From CAZEVY01 sp964515555 (GTDB taxonomy: Bacteria; Acidobacteriota; Terriglobia; Bryobacterales; Bryobacteraceae): a stretch of DNA of 31,690 nucleotides. The stretch is taken from contig CAZEVY010000059.1 of assembly GCA_964515555.1 (NCBI GenBank), forward strand, positions 1 to 31,690, given 5' to 3'. The stretch's first letter is position 1; each line of letters opens with the position of its first letter. The notes under the pieces were generated by a model. That model was not told the DNA's origin, did no database searches, and saw only the letters and a program-made list of their open reading frames with translations. Shown here piece by piece: positions 22,532 to 31,690 of the stretch. The position numbers and the translations under genes are program-made.

Positions 22532-23836
22532 ATGGGAGCCTGGCGGCTGCTCGCAATTCTCGCCGCGGCGACGGCTTACGGCGGGCCGACCTTTACGAAG
22601 GACGTCGCGCCGATTCTGTATAAACGCTGCGTGGCCTGTCATCGTCCGAACGACATCGCACCCATGTCGCTGCTCGACTACAAGTCGGCGCGGCCCTGGG
22701 CCAAGTCGATTCGCGAGGCCGTGGCCAGCCGCAAGATGCCGCCCTGGTTTGCCGATCCGCGCCACGGTCAGTTCGCCAACGACGCGCGTATGGCCGACGC
22801 CGAGATCGCCGCCATCCGCGATTGGGTCGACGCCGGCGCTCCGGAGGGCGACCCGCGCCACCTTCCGCCGAAGCCTGTTTTCACAGACGGCTGGCAGCTC
22901 GGCAAGCCCGACATCGTCGTCGACATCGGCGAGGATCACCAGGTCGCGCCCGGCGACGACGTCTACGAGCACTTCCGCGTGCCGACCAACTTCACCGAGG
23001 GGAAGTGGATCCGCGCCGCCGAGATCAAGCCGGGCAACCGCCAGGTGGTGCATCACGTGCACGTATTGCTGGTGCAGTCCGAGCGCTCGTCGACGGAAGT
23101 TGCATCCACCAGGAACATGCCTTCGCTCTCGGGCTTCATGATCCGCGAGGGAAAGCTCAGCCGCCTGCGGGCCGACGCTCCGGTGGTCAACGACGCCTGC
23201 GCCTCCGACGCGCCGGCGCTGCCGTATCTGCGCGGCTCGCAGGAAGGGTCGCTTGCGGCGTTTCTGCCGGGCCGGTCGCCCGACACCTTCCCGCCGGGTA
23301 CGGCCAAGTGGATTCCACCCGGCGCGCAATTGGAGTTCGTCATCCACTACGCGCGGACGTCGGGAAAGCCGCAGACCGATCGCACCAGCGTCGGATTTCA
23401 TCTCGCGCCCGCTCCGCCAGAGCGCCCCCTGCGCCGAATGGACTTGCGCAACTTTTTCATGAGCATTCCCGCGGGCGCGCCGAACCACGAAGTCCGCCGC
23501 TGCTACGATTTCGAGCGCGACAAGCTGCTGGTCTCGATCACGCCGCACATGCACTATCGCGGCAAGGACGTCACCTACGAGCTGGTGCACCCCGACGGGC
23601 GGCGCCAGATCCTGCTTGCCGTTCCGCGCTACGACTTCAACTGGCAGCTTAACTATCGCCTGAAGGAGCCGGTGTTCGTCGAGAAGGGCAGCCGGCTGAT
23701 CGTCACCGCCCATTACGACAACAGCGCCGGCAACAGAGCGAATCCGGACCCGTCGCAAGTGGTCCGCTGGGGCGACCGCAGCGAGGAAGAGATGTTCACC
23801 AGCTGGATCGAGTACCTGGATGGGCCGGCTCGCTAG
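22532..23836 (+). CDS. Secreted c-type cytochrome fused to copper type II ascorbate-dependent monooxygenase-like domain
   Basis: A 434-residue exported protein. Signal peptide MGAWRLLAILAAATAYG, then a cytochrome c-like module with C33-V-A-C36-H37 (RCVACHRPNDIAPM) and the following KMPPWFADP. The C-terminal two thirds have the copper-ligand pattern of the PHM/dopamine beta-monooxygenase fold: H174, H175 and H177 in VVHHVHVLLV, H339/H341 in TPHMHYRGKD, and a candidate axial Met421 in EEEMFTSW. This suggests haem-to-copper electron delivery for hydroxylation of an unknown substrate in the periplasm. I chose the ATG at 22532 because it starts the signal peptide and follows TATTCT by 7 nt; the frame is open to 22499. 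It overlaps the next gene by 17 nt. Confidence 0.85.
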   Translation: MGAWRLLAILAAATAYGGPTFTKDVAPILYKRCVACHRPNDIAPMSLLDYKSARPWAKSIREAVASRKMPPWFADPRHGQFANDARMADAEIAAIRDWVDAGAPEGDPRHLPPKPVFTDGWQLGKPDIVVDIGEDHQVAPGDDVYEHFRVPTNFTEGKWIRAAEIKPGNRQVVHHVHVLLVQSERSSTEVASTRNMPSLSGFMIREGKLSRLRADAPVVNDACASDAPALPYLRGSQEGSLAAFLPGRSPDTFPPGTAKWIPPGAQLEFVIHYARTSGKPQTDRTSVGFHLAPAPPERPLRRMDLRNFFMSIPAGAPNHEVRRCYDFERDKLLVSITPHMHYRGKDVTYELVHPDGRRQILLAVPRYDFNWQLNYRLKEPVFVEKGSRLIVTAHYDNSAGNRANPDPSQVVRWGDRSEEEMFTSWIEYLDGPAR

Positions 23837-24272
23837 CGCCCTCGCCGTCCTGGCGCTCCTACCCGCTGCGCGGGCGGAGTTTCGACTGGTGGAGTTCACG
23901 CTGGGGAGTGTGGACTGCGCGCAGTGCTTCGAGTCCCTGCCGTCGCGAATGAAGCGGACGCGCGGTGTCGAATCGGTGGACCTGAACGCGCCGAAGGCGA
24001 TGGTCACTGTGCGGCTGGCGGCGGGAAATCGCACGCGCATCGAACTCCTCGCCGACGCCATCAAGCAGGACGGGACGAAGATCAAGCTGATCCGTGTGGA
24101 GGCGACTGGCGCCATTCTGCGGGACGGAGACAAACTAACGTTCACGCCGTCCGGACTCTCGCAGAGCTACGCGATCGAGGGCGCGAAGCCGGCAGAGTCG
24201 GCGGCGGTCGAAGGAGTCATCCGCGAGCCGGGCGCGGCGCCGTGGACGATCCACGCCTCCCTCGTGCGCTGA
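23820..24272 (+). CDS. Small secreted HMA-like protein with CxxC
   Basis: A 150-residue exported protein. Signal peptide MGRLASALAVLALLPAARA, then FTLGSVDCAQCFESLPSRMK, VESVDLNAPKAMVTVRL and IELLADAIKQDGTKI, which follow the beta-alpha-beta pattern of heavy-metal-associated domains, with Cys33 and Cys36 in the metal loop (xxCxxC). The C-terminal 60 residues look like a small beta domain (LTFTPSGLSQSY). The start lies inside the 3' end of the cytochrome-monooxygenase gene, so the pair is co-translated. By context it could supply or sense copper for that enzyme; this is inference. It ends 3 nt from the convergent HEAT-repeat gene. Confidence 0.75.
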   Translation: MGRLASALAVLALLPAARAEFRLVEFTLGSVDCAQCFESLPSRMKRTRGVESVDLNAPKAMVTVRLAAGNRTRIELLADAIKQDGTKIKLIRVEATGAILRDGDKLTFTPSGLSQSYAIEGAKPAESAAVEGVIREPGAAPWTIHASLVR

Positions 24273-24275
24273 GCC

Positions 24276-25772
24276 TTACTTCTTCGCCGGCGCGGATGGC
24301 TTCGGCGGCGGTTGCGCCCACCGGCGCCAGGCTGCCGGATCGGCTCCCAGGTCCTTGCCGGCGATCTCGATGAGCGCGCTGTGGGCGCTCTTCCTCACCT
24401 TTTCTTCGGGATCTTCAAGCGCCTTGACCAGAGCCGCCGCCGCACGCCGATCCTTGATCTGACCGAGCACCCAGGCCGCCTCTCCGCGCAGTACGGCGTC
24501 CTCGCTCTGAAGGTATTTCAGAGCGTGCGGGTAGGCGGCCTTGCTCATCCCCGACAACGCGCCGCGCGCCGAGGGCGCGACAGCCCCGTCCTTGAGCGCC
24601 TCGAAGAGCGCCGGGATCACACGGGGATCTTTGGAGTCGTTGAGTGAAAAAGCTGCCGTTGCGCGGCGCCGGCCGTCCGGGTCCTTCATCGCGGCGATCA
24701 ACGCGTCGAGTCCGGCGGCGCCGAACGACTTGAGCGACTGCGCCGCGGCGCTGGCGACCTGCGACTGCTCGCCCATCGCGGCGACCAGCGGCCCGATCGC
24801 GCGGGGGTCCTTCAGGTCTCCGAGAGCGAAGGCGGCGGCGTCGCGCACGAACATGTCGGAGTCCTTCAGCATCGCCATGACCGGTTCCACCGAGCGCGGA
24901 TCCGCCAGGTCGCCCAGCGAGCGCACGGCCGACATGCGCACGATGTGGCTTTCATCCTTGAGGGCGTCGAGCAGCGCATCGACGGCGCGGCGATCCTTCT
25001 TCTCGCCGAGCGAGGCCGCGGCCGCCGAGCGCGTCTTCCAGTCGGGCGATTTCAGCGCCGCGATCAGCGAGTCGACCACGCCCGCGCCACCGTACTTACC
25101 CAGCGCGTCGGCGGCCTCGCGGCGGACCTCGGCGTCGGGATCGTCGAGGAGAGCGCGCAGCGGCTCGGCGGCGCGCGGGTCGGGCGCGAGCCAGAAGTAT
25201 TGGGCCGCGCAGCGCCGCGTTTCGGGGGCCTCGTCCTTCAGCCCGGCCAGCATTACCGGAACCGAGGCCGAGGTTTTCGTGCTGTTCGAGGCGAAGCTCG
25301 CGACCAGACAGACGGCGCGCCCGCGGACCTTCGGGTCCTTGTCTTTGGCGAGCGGGAGAATGCGGGCGAGGCGATCGACGCTCGATCCCCACAGCAGTCC
25401 GTCCGCGGCGTCGTCGGCGATATCGTCGTCCGAATCGCGCAAGGCGCGCAGAAGCTCGGTGACGGCGTCCATGTCGCCCAGCGCGCGTCCGGCGACCTCA
25501 CCGACGCGAACGGGCGCGCCCGCGCTCCCGAATTCCTTCGGGACGACCTTGGCTTGGTCGCCGAACATTCCGAGCAGGTAGGGGATGGCCGCGCGCGAGC
25601 CAATGCGTCCGAGTCGCGAGGCGGCGTTGGCGCGCTCGACGCCGGATTCCGAGTACAACCGCTCGACCTGCTGGCGCACCTCCGGCGGCAGCGCGGCCAG
25701 GTTGCCCTTGGGAGCGCGCGTCTGGCACCACGCGGACGCGGCCACGAGCAGCACGGCGAATCGACTCGGCAT
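24276..25772 (-). CDS. Secreted HEAT-repeat (PBS-lyase-like) protein
   Basis: A 498-residue exported solenoid. Signal peptide MPSRFAVLLVAASAWC, then about twelve HEAT/PBS-lyase-type repeats with the pattern DPRAAEPLRALLDDPDAEVR, RREAADALGKYGGAGVV, DRRAVDALLDALKDESHIVR, DPRSVEPVMAMLKDSDMFVR and DRRAAAALVKALEDPEEKVR. It ends in a Pro/Lys tail (PPPKPSAPAKK). Such repeats bind other proteins; no catalytic residues are visible. I chose the ATG at 25772 for the signal peptide rather than the upstream in-frame start at 25799; TACGCT with a 6-nt spacer supports it. It is divergent from the YfhO-like gene and convergent with the HMA-like gene. Confidence 0.88.
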   Translation of the reverse strand: MPSRFAVLLVAASAWCQTRAPKGNLAALPPEVRQQVERLYSESGVERANAASRLGRIGSRAAIPYLLGMFGDQAKVVPKEFGSAGAPVRVGEVAGRALGDMDAVTELLRALRDSDDDIADDAADGLLWGSSVDRLARILPLAKDKDPKVRGRAVCLVASFASNSTKTSASVPVMLAGLKDEAPETRRCAAQYFWLAPDPRAAEPLRALLDDPDAEVRREAADALGKYGGAGVVDSLIAALKSPDWKTRSAAAASLGEKKDRRAVDALLDALKDESHIVRMSAVRSLGDLADPRSVEPVMAMLKDSDMFVRDAAAFALGDLKDPRAIGPLVAAMGEQSQVASAAAQSLKSFGAAGLDALIAAMKDPDGRRRATAAFSLNDSKDPRVIPALFEALKDGAVAPSARGALSGMSKAAYPHALKYLQSEDAVLRGEAAWVLGQIKDRRAAAALVKALEDPEEKVRKSAHSALIEIAGKDLGADPAAWRRWAQPPPKPSAPAKK

Positions 25773-25778
25773 GACCTG

Positions 25779-25809
25779 AGCGTAGCGCAATAGCGTCAAC
25801 TGCTACACT
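25779..25809. promoter_or_regulatory. Divergent -10 boxes of the HEAT-repeat and YfhO-like genes
   Basis: Minus strand: GCTACGCT, with TACGCT (25784-25779) 6 nt before the ATG at 25772. Plus strand: TGCTACACT (25801-25809), 10 nt before the GTG at 25820, giving a leader of about 4 nt. The minus strand also has TTGACG at 25801-25796, too close (11 bp) to be a normal -35. Confidence 0.6.
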
Positions 25810-25819
25810 GTCCGACGAC

Positions 25820-27721
25820 GTGCGCCGCGCGCTACCCGCCGCCATTCTCCTCGCCGAAGTTCTCGTCTTCTTCCGTGGACCGCTGCTCGACTCCGGCTAC
25901 GCGATTCCTTGGGATCTGCGCTCGTATCACCTGCCGATCGCGACCTTCGTTGCCGAGTCCTTCGCCTCGGGTGAGCTGCCGCTGTGGGATCCCTATACCT
26001 ACTGTGGCCGCCCCCTGTACGCGAACCTCACGGCGCAGGTCTTCTATCCGCCGGCGTGGATTTTCTTCGCGCTAGCGGACGCGCTCGGCAGCGACGCGAT
26101 ACTCGACCTGCTCGAGTGGCAGATCGCGCTGCACGTTTGGCTCGGCGGCGTGTTCTGTTATTGGCTCGCCCGCCGAATCGGACTCGGCCGCGCGTCGGCG
26201 CTCGCCGGTGCGACCATGTTCCAACTGGGCGCGTACTTCGCCTCGCAGACGCAGCACCTGGGCGCGATGAACGCCGCAGCCTGGCTGCCGCTCTCGTGGC
26301 TGGCGGTGTGGGAGATGCGCGAGCGGTTCCGCGCGCGCTGGTTCGCGGCGCTGGCCGTCTCGTTCGCCATGAGCCTGTTGGCGGGATTTCCGGCGGTGAC
26401 GGCGGTGGCGGCGAAGTCGTCGATACTGTTGGCGGCGGCTGTCGCGCCGGGATGGCGGGCGCTGTTTCCCGGTGTTGCGCGCGTCGCCGCCGCAGGCGCC
26501 TGGAGCGCTCTCCTGGCCGCCGTACAGCTTCTGCCGACGATGGAACTCACCGCGCAGAGCGTCGCGCGATTCCGAGCCGACTTCTTCACCGGCTCGGCGA
26601 TGCCGCCCGCGGCGTTGCTCTCGATGATCCGTCCGAACTGGCACGGCGTCTTCGATCTGGCGACATTTCGCGGCCCCGGAGAGCTGACGTTCCTCTACAC
26701 CTATTGCGGTCTGCCCGCGCTCGCGTTGATCGTGCTGGGGCTGGCGCGGGCGGACGTCGCGCGACGCTTCGCCGCCGTCGGCCTGCTGTGCGCGATGTGG
26801 ATGACGGGCGCGTTCGACCGCATCACGCCGCGCGCCATCGCGGCGTCGGCGTACCCGGAGTTCGCGCTGGCCGGTTTCACGTTGGCGGTCGCGGTGGTGG
26901 CGGCGTTCGGCGTGGAGTCGCTGAGCGCGCGGACGCCCTCCTGGACGCCTGCCGCGCTGGTCGCGGTGATCGCCGCCGACCTGACGATCGCGGGATCGGG
27001 CCGGCCGATGAACCGGGTGTCGCTGGCCGAGGAGCCGGGCGTCACGTCGCGTCATTTCGACGGCAGCGCCGCGGTTCTGGAGACCATGCGCCGGCTGAGC
27101 GGCCGCGAGCGCTGGCGCATCGATACGATCGACGACTCGATGTCGTGGGCCATGGCCGCGCCGCTGACGCGCGTCAGGACCGCGAGCGGCAACGATCCGT
27201 TCGCGCTCGAGAGCGTCATGCAGGTCCGGCTGCGCATGACCGAGGGCCAACGCTGGGGTCGCTACTACCAGATCACGAAGCCCGACCTGGATCTGCTCGG
27301 GTTCCTTCAAGTGCGCTATCTCCTCTCGCGACGCCGCGTCGACATCGCCGGACTGCGCGAGGTGATGGAGCTGCCCGGGCGATTCGTCTACGAGAACCCG
27401 CGCGTGGCGCGATTCGTGTTAAGGGGAGCGATTGTGTGGAAACTTCGCGACGCGCCCCGCGAGGTCGCGTTGCGGGTGGATGCGTTGCGCACGCAGATGC
27501 TGGCGACGTCCGAGACTTACTATCCCGGGTGGCGCGCCTGGGTCGACGGCCGGGAGACGCCGCTTCGCACGGTCCACGGCGCGTTCCGCGCGGTACGGGT
27601 TCCGGCGGGCCGGAGCGAGGTCGTGATGCGATTCGAGCCGCGCATCCTCTGGTACGGCGCGGCGGTCACTCTCGCCGCCGGCGTCGCGCTCCTCGCGCTG
27701 CTTCGTTTCCGCGATAATTAA
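25820..27721 (+). CDS. YfhO-family polytopic membrane protein
   Basis: A 633-residue membrane protein starting with GTG. An N-terminal helix (LPAAILLAEVLVFFRGPLL) is followed by the YfhO-typical WDLRSYHLPIATFVAES, LPLWDPYTYCGRPLYANL and QVFYPPAWIFFAL. About ten further helices follow, then a C-terminal periplasmic region (ATSETYYPGWRAWVDG, AFRAVRVPAGRSEVVMRFEP) and a last helix. YfhO proteins are related to GT-C glycosyltransferases; in Firmicutes they are linked to wall polymer glycosylation. An early aspartate (D33 in IPWDLRSY) could be catalytic by analogy with GT-C enzymes. It ends 19 nt before dnaG on the same strand. Function here is inferred only from family. Confidence 0.84.
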   Translation: MRRALPAAILLAEVLVFFRGPLLDSGYAIPWDLRSYHLPIATFVAESFASGELPLWDPYTYCGRPLYANLTAQVFYPPAWIFFALADALGSDAILDLLEWQIALHVWLGGVFCYWLARRIGLGRASALAGATMFQLGAYFASQTQHLGAMNAAAWLPLSWLAVWEMRERFRARWFAALAVSFAMSLLAGFPAVTAVAAKSSILLAAAVAPGWRALFPGVARVAAAGAWSALLAAVQLLPTMELTAQSVARFRADFFTGSAMPPAALLSMIRPNWHGVFDLATFRGPGELTFLYTYCGLPALALIVLGLARADVARRFAAVGLLCAMWMTGAFDRITPRAIAASAYPEFALAGFTLAVAVVAAFGVESLSARTPSWTPAALVAVIAADLTIAGSGRPMNRVSLAEEPGVTSRHFDGSAAVLETMRRLSGRERWRIDTIDDSMSWAMAAPLTRVRTASGNDPFALESVMQVRLRMTEGQRWGRYYQITKPDLDLLGFLQVRYLLSRRRVDIAGLREVMELPGRFVYENPRVARFVLRGAIVWKLRDAPREVALRVDALRTQMLATSETYYPGWRAWVDGRETPLRTVHGAFRAVRVPAGRSEVVMRFEPRILWYGAAVTLAAGVALLALLRFRDN

Positions 27722-27740
27722 GGCGACCCGGAGTTCAAAG

Positions 27741-29498
27741 ATGGAGTTCAAGGAGCAGCTCAAGTCCGCCGTCGACATCGTGCAGGTGATCGGCGAGTAC
27801 GTGCGGCTGCGCAAGTCGGGCGCGAGCCGCTACACGGGCTTGTGTCCGTTCCACTCCGAGAAGACGCCGTCATTCAGCGTCCACGCCGGCCACCAGTTCT
27901 ACAAGTGCTTCGGATGCGGCGTCTCGGGCGACGCCTTCAAGTTCGTGATGGAGATCGAGGGCCTCAGCTTCTGGGAGGCCATGAAGCAGCTTGCCGAGCG
28001 CTACGGCATCCCGCTTCCCAAGCGCAGCGATCTCTCCGACGAGGAGACCAAGCTCCGCGCGGCGATTTACGAGATGCACGAGATCGCGCAGCGGGCCTAT
28101 CGCTCGGCCCTCGAATCGCCGGCGGGCGCCGAGGCGCGCGCCTACCTGGCGAGACGCTCGGTGGCCCGCGATGTCATCGAGGAATTCGGCCTGGGCTTCG
28201 CGGACCGGCCGGGCCAGACGCTCACGCGCGCCTTCCAGCAGCGCGGCTTCGCGGCCGAGAGCATGGAGCAATCGGGACTGGTGCGCAAGCGCGCCGAGGG
28301 CGGCTTCTACGACGCCTTTCGCGGGCGGCTGATGTTTCCGATCCACAACGAGAGCGGCAAGCTGGTGGGCTTCGCCGGCCGCGCGCTGTCGGACGAGGAT
28401 CAGCCCAAGTATTTGAATTCGCCCGCCACGCCGATCTATTACAAGAGTTCGATCCTCTACAACATGCACCGCGCCAAACAGGCCATCCGCAAGGACGACG
28501 TCTCGATCCTGGTGGAAGGCTACATGGATGTCATCGGCCTGCATGGCGCGGGGGTGCGGCAGTCGGTGGCGAGCTGCGGCACGGCGTTGACGCCGCAACA
28601 GGTGCGCGGGCTGAGAAGGCATTCGTCGAACATCGTGGTGAACTTCGATCCCGACGCCGCCGGCGGCGCGGCGGCCGAGCGCTCCATCCAGATGATGCTC
28701 GAGGAGTCGATGCACATCCGCGTCTTGCAGCTGGACGGCGGCCTCGATCCCGACGAGTACGTCAAGGAGCGCGGCGTCGAGGCCTATCGCGCGAGCCTCG
28801 GCAAGGCGCAGCGGTATTTCTACTGGCTGGCCGACCGCGCGCGGGCGCGTAGCGACATGACGTCGGCCGAGGGGCGCGTGGCGGGCTTTCAGTTTCTGCT
28901 GCCGGCCATCCAGCGGGTGCCCGACAAGATCGAGCGGGTCTCGGTGGCCAACGACCTGGCGTCGTACCTGGGCGTCGACGCGGACCTGGTCCTGGAGCAG
29001 TTCCGAAAGGCGGCTTCGACGCGGGCGGAGACGACGCTGCGCGCGCCCCGGCGTCAGCTTCCCGCCGGCGAAAGGATCCTGCTACAGTGTCTGCTGGAGA
29101 GCGAAGCGGCGCGCGAAGCTGTTCTTCCCCGCCTCAAGGACAGCGCCAGCGTCGCTCGACTGACGGCTCGAAAGATCTTCGAGGCCATGGCGAACCTGGG
29201 CGACCGCTACAACTATCCCGACCTGGAGGCGCGCCTCGAAGACGCCGAGAGGGACCTGTTGGCGGGCCTGCTTCTTGCCGATGAAGTAACTAACCCCTCC
29301 GACCCGGTGGCGCAAGCCCTTGAGAGCCTGGCGCGGCTGGAGAAATCGGGCGAGGGTCTGGAGCGCTCGGCGCTGAAGGCGCGGGTGCGGGAGGCGGAGA
29401 AATCCGGAAATGTAGCGGAGGCCATCCGTCTGACCGAGGAGCTCCTCCGCATGGAGCGGAGCATGGACCTTCCCCGCCAGGAGAGTGTTGTAGAATGA
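27741..29498 (+). CDS. dnaG: DNA primase
   Basis: A 585-residue primase that lays RNA primers at the replication fork. The N-terminal zinc-binding domain has C35-P-F-H38 and C56-F-G-C59. The catalytic core contains YLNSPATPIYYKSSILYNM, the Toprim glutamate in VSILVEGYMDVIGLH and the Toprim acidic pair in VNFDPDAAGG. The C-terminal ~150 residues form the helicase-interacting region. Start ATG 27741 has GGAG (27730-27733) at spacing 7. GGAGTTCAA occurs twice, around the Shine-Dalgarno and over the start codon. It is followed by rpoD as in the macromolecular synthesis operon; the usual rpsU is replaced upstream by the YfhO-like gene. Confidence 0.97.
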   Translation: MEFKEQLKSAVDIVQVIGEYVRLRKSGASRYTGLCPFHSEKTPSFSVHAGHQFYKCFGCGVSGDAFKFVMEIEGLSFWEAMKQLAERYGIPLPKRSDLSDEETKLRAAIYEMHEIAQRAYRSALESPAGAEARAYLARRSVARDVIEEFGLGFADRPGQTLTRAFQQRGFAAESMEQSGLVRKRAEGGFYDAFRGRLMFPIHNESGKLVGFAGRALSDEDQPKYLNSPATPIYYKSSILYNMHRAKQAIRKDDVSILVEGYMDVIGLHGAGVRQSVASCGTALTPQQVRGLRRHSSNIVVNFDPDAAGGAAAERSIQMMLEESMHIRVLQLDGGLDPDEYVKERGVEAYRASLGKAQRYFYWLADRARARSDMTSAEGRVAGFQFLLPAIQRVPDKIERVSVANDLASYLGVDADLVLEQFRKAASTRAETTLRAPRRQLPAGERILLQCLLESEAAREAVLPRLKDSASVARLTARKIFEAMANLGDRYNYPDLEARLEDAERDLLAGLLLADEVTNPSDPVAQALESLARLEKSGEGLERSALKARVREAEKSGNVAEAIRLTEELLRMERSMDLPRQESVVE

Positions 29499-29548
29499 CG
29501 AAGAACGCAGTTTCAGGGGATTTTCCCGCCAGTCGTATTTCGGGTTAG
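29495..29548 (+). other. 17-codon ORF between dnaG and rpoD
   Basis: An ATG overlapping the dnaG stop (ATGA) opens MTKNAVSGDFPASRISG, then TAG 7 nt before the rpoD start. A GGAGAG lies 9 nt or more upstream. It may be a coupling or leader peptide carrying ribosomes to rpoD, whose own ATG has no Shine-Dalgarno. It could equally be chance. Confidence 0.25.
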
Positions 29549-29555
29549 ACTTTCG

Positions 29556-31196
<1,641 letters not shown>

Positions 31197-31197
31197 C

Positions 31198-31217
31198 GGC
31201 CCGTCGCCCGACGGGCC
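31198..31217 (+). terminator. Hairpin after rpoD
   Basis: GGCCCGTC-GCCC-GACGGGCC: a perfect 8-bp GC-rich stem with a 4-nt loop starting 2 nt after the rpoD stop. No T-run follows, so termination may be Rho-assisted, or the hairpin may protect the 3' end. Confidence 0.6.
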
Positions 31218-31323
31218 TCGGCGGGAATCCCTTAGAACGTTACTAAGAAAATCGTTCCATTCAAATTAGTACCTTTCTCTTCTTTTGCCACGCGGCAGAG
31301 CGCGCCATCCTGGCAATAGGCCC
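31218..31323 (+). promoter_or_regulatory. AT-rich intergenic region before the TadE-like gene
   Basis: Unusually AT-rich for this window. It contains the inverted repeat CTTAG-AACGTTA-CTAAG (31231-31247) and runs such as TTTCTCTTCTTTT (31272-31284). It probably holds the promoter or upstream element of a pilus operon, but no consensus -35/-10 pair can be chosen with confidence. Confidence 0.35.
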
Positions 31324-31690
31324 ATGCATAGCACCTACACAACGGAGCGGCGGACGCGGCGATCGCGTCGTGAGGCCGGCAACACCTTCATCGAGACGGC
31401 CCTCGTGCTGCTGCCCCTGTTCGCGCTGGTATTCGGCATTATCGACTACGGCTTCGCCGTGTTCCTGCGCAGCACCTTCCAGCATGCGGCGCGGGAGGGC
31501 GTTCGATATGCGGTCACCTATCAGACGGCGCCGGGCATGGGCCACGACGACTCGATCAAGGCGGTCGTACAGAACAACTCCATAGGATTCCTGGGCGGAA
31601 CGTCCGGGAAACAGTACATTAAGATCCAATACTACAAACCCGACACCCTGCAACCCACCACGGCGAACTCGCCCGGCAACCTGATCGAGG
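31324..31690 (+). CDS. TadE-like pilus assembly (pseudopilin-type) protein, 3' end beyond window
   Basis: From the ATG at 31324 the frame is open to the window end (122 codons). After a basic cytoplasmic start (TTERRTRRSRREAG) comes NTFIETALVLLPLFALVFGI, continuing IDYGFAVFLRSTFQHAAREG and VRYAVTYQT, the classic TadE/TadG pattern with one N-terminal membrane helix that carries a Glu near its start. These proteins are minor components of type IVc (Flp/Tad) pili, or proteins of related secretion clusters common in Acidobacteriota. A later section has KAVVQNNSIGFLGG. It is probably the first gene of a Tad cluster continuing outside the window. Confidence 0.85.
   Translation, partial: MHSTYTTERRTRRSRREAGNTFIETALVLLPLFALVFGIIDYGFAVFLRSTFQHAAREGVRYAVTYQTAPGMGHDDSIKAVVQNNSIGFLGGTSGKQYIKIQYYKPDTLQPTTANSPGNLIE

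Noticed and set aside
31261..31653. 130-codon minus-strand ORF near the right end
   Set aside because: Antisense to the clear TadE-like frame; its apparent motifs are composition artefacts.

Overview
This 31.7 kb, GC-rich window looks like a chromosomal segment of an Acidobacteriota bacterium, most likely of the Solibacter/Bryobacter branch. The evidence is a 1057-residue Oar-like TonB-dependent receptor with an N-terminal carboxypeptidase-regulatory-like domain, an operon of secreted amidohydrolase-family proteins, secreted c-type cytochrome/copper monooxygenase and ankyrin/alpha-barrel proteins, and a YfhO-type membrane protein. This assignment is by gene content only. A 10-N run at 8168-8177 marks a scaffold join, so the source is a draft or metagenome assembly. 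No rRNA, tRNA, CRISPR array, phage or intact insertion sequence was seen.

Layout. 1-429(-) is the 5' part of mreB with a clear promoter. 686-2570(+) is an alkylation-repair pair, an Ada/AlkA fusion overlapping an O6-methylguanine-DNA methyltransferase. 2577-5750(-) is the TonB receptor. 5925-9953(+) is a three-gene operon with two ATGA junctions: a degenerate amidohydrolase, a catalytic-type amidohydrolase broken at the scaffold join, and a second degenerate amidohydrolase. 9973-10184(-) is a frameshifted FitA-like antitoxin, followed by a cobalamin-binding-type protein. 11604-13922(+) is a nucleotidyltransferase-MFS fusion that overlaps a convergent glycosyltransferase by 102 bp. 14993-16930(+) is an ankyrin/CxxCH/alpha-barrel protein. 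An ArsR regulator and a 2-keto-3-deoxygluconate-type kinase share a 56-bp divergent promoter region. 18394-18748(-) is a wrecked DUF433/DUF5615 toxin-antitoxin pair. Then come a Gfo/Idh/MocA oxidoreductase, a small membrane protein, an ABC-2 exporter with DUF420 (all coupled), a cytochrome c-copper monooxygenase with an HMA-like partner, a HEAT-repeat protein, the YfhO-like protein, the dnaG-rpoD macromolecular synthesis genes, and the start of a TadE-like pilus gene running off the end.

How the pieces work together. Core functions (mreB, dnaG, rpoD) bracket accessory and secreted functions. The most coherent non-obvious signals are: (1) many genes have a TAnnnT-type -10 box exactly 6-7 nt before the start codon, which implies widespread leaderless transcripts, often with a GCTAnnCT-type extended -10; (2) one catalytic amidohydrolase is sandwiched between two family members lacking the metal-binding His residues; (3) both toxin-antitoxin remnants carry frameshifts while most other genes are open, indicating real decay; (4) there are unusual domain fusions (nucleotidyltransferase-MFS; ankyrin-CxxCH-alpha/alpha barrel). 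I see no convincing new defence or mobile system.
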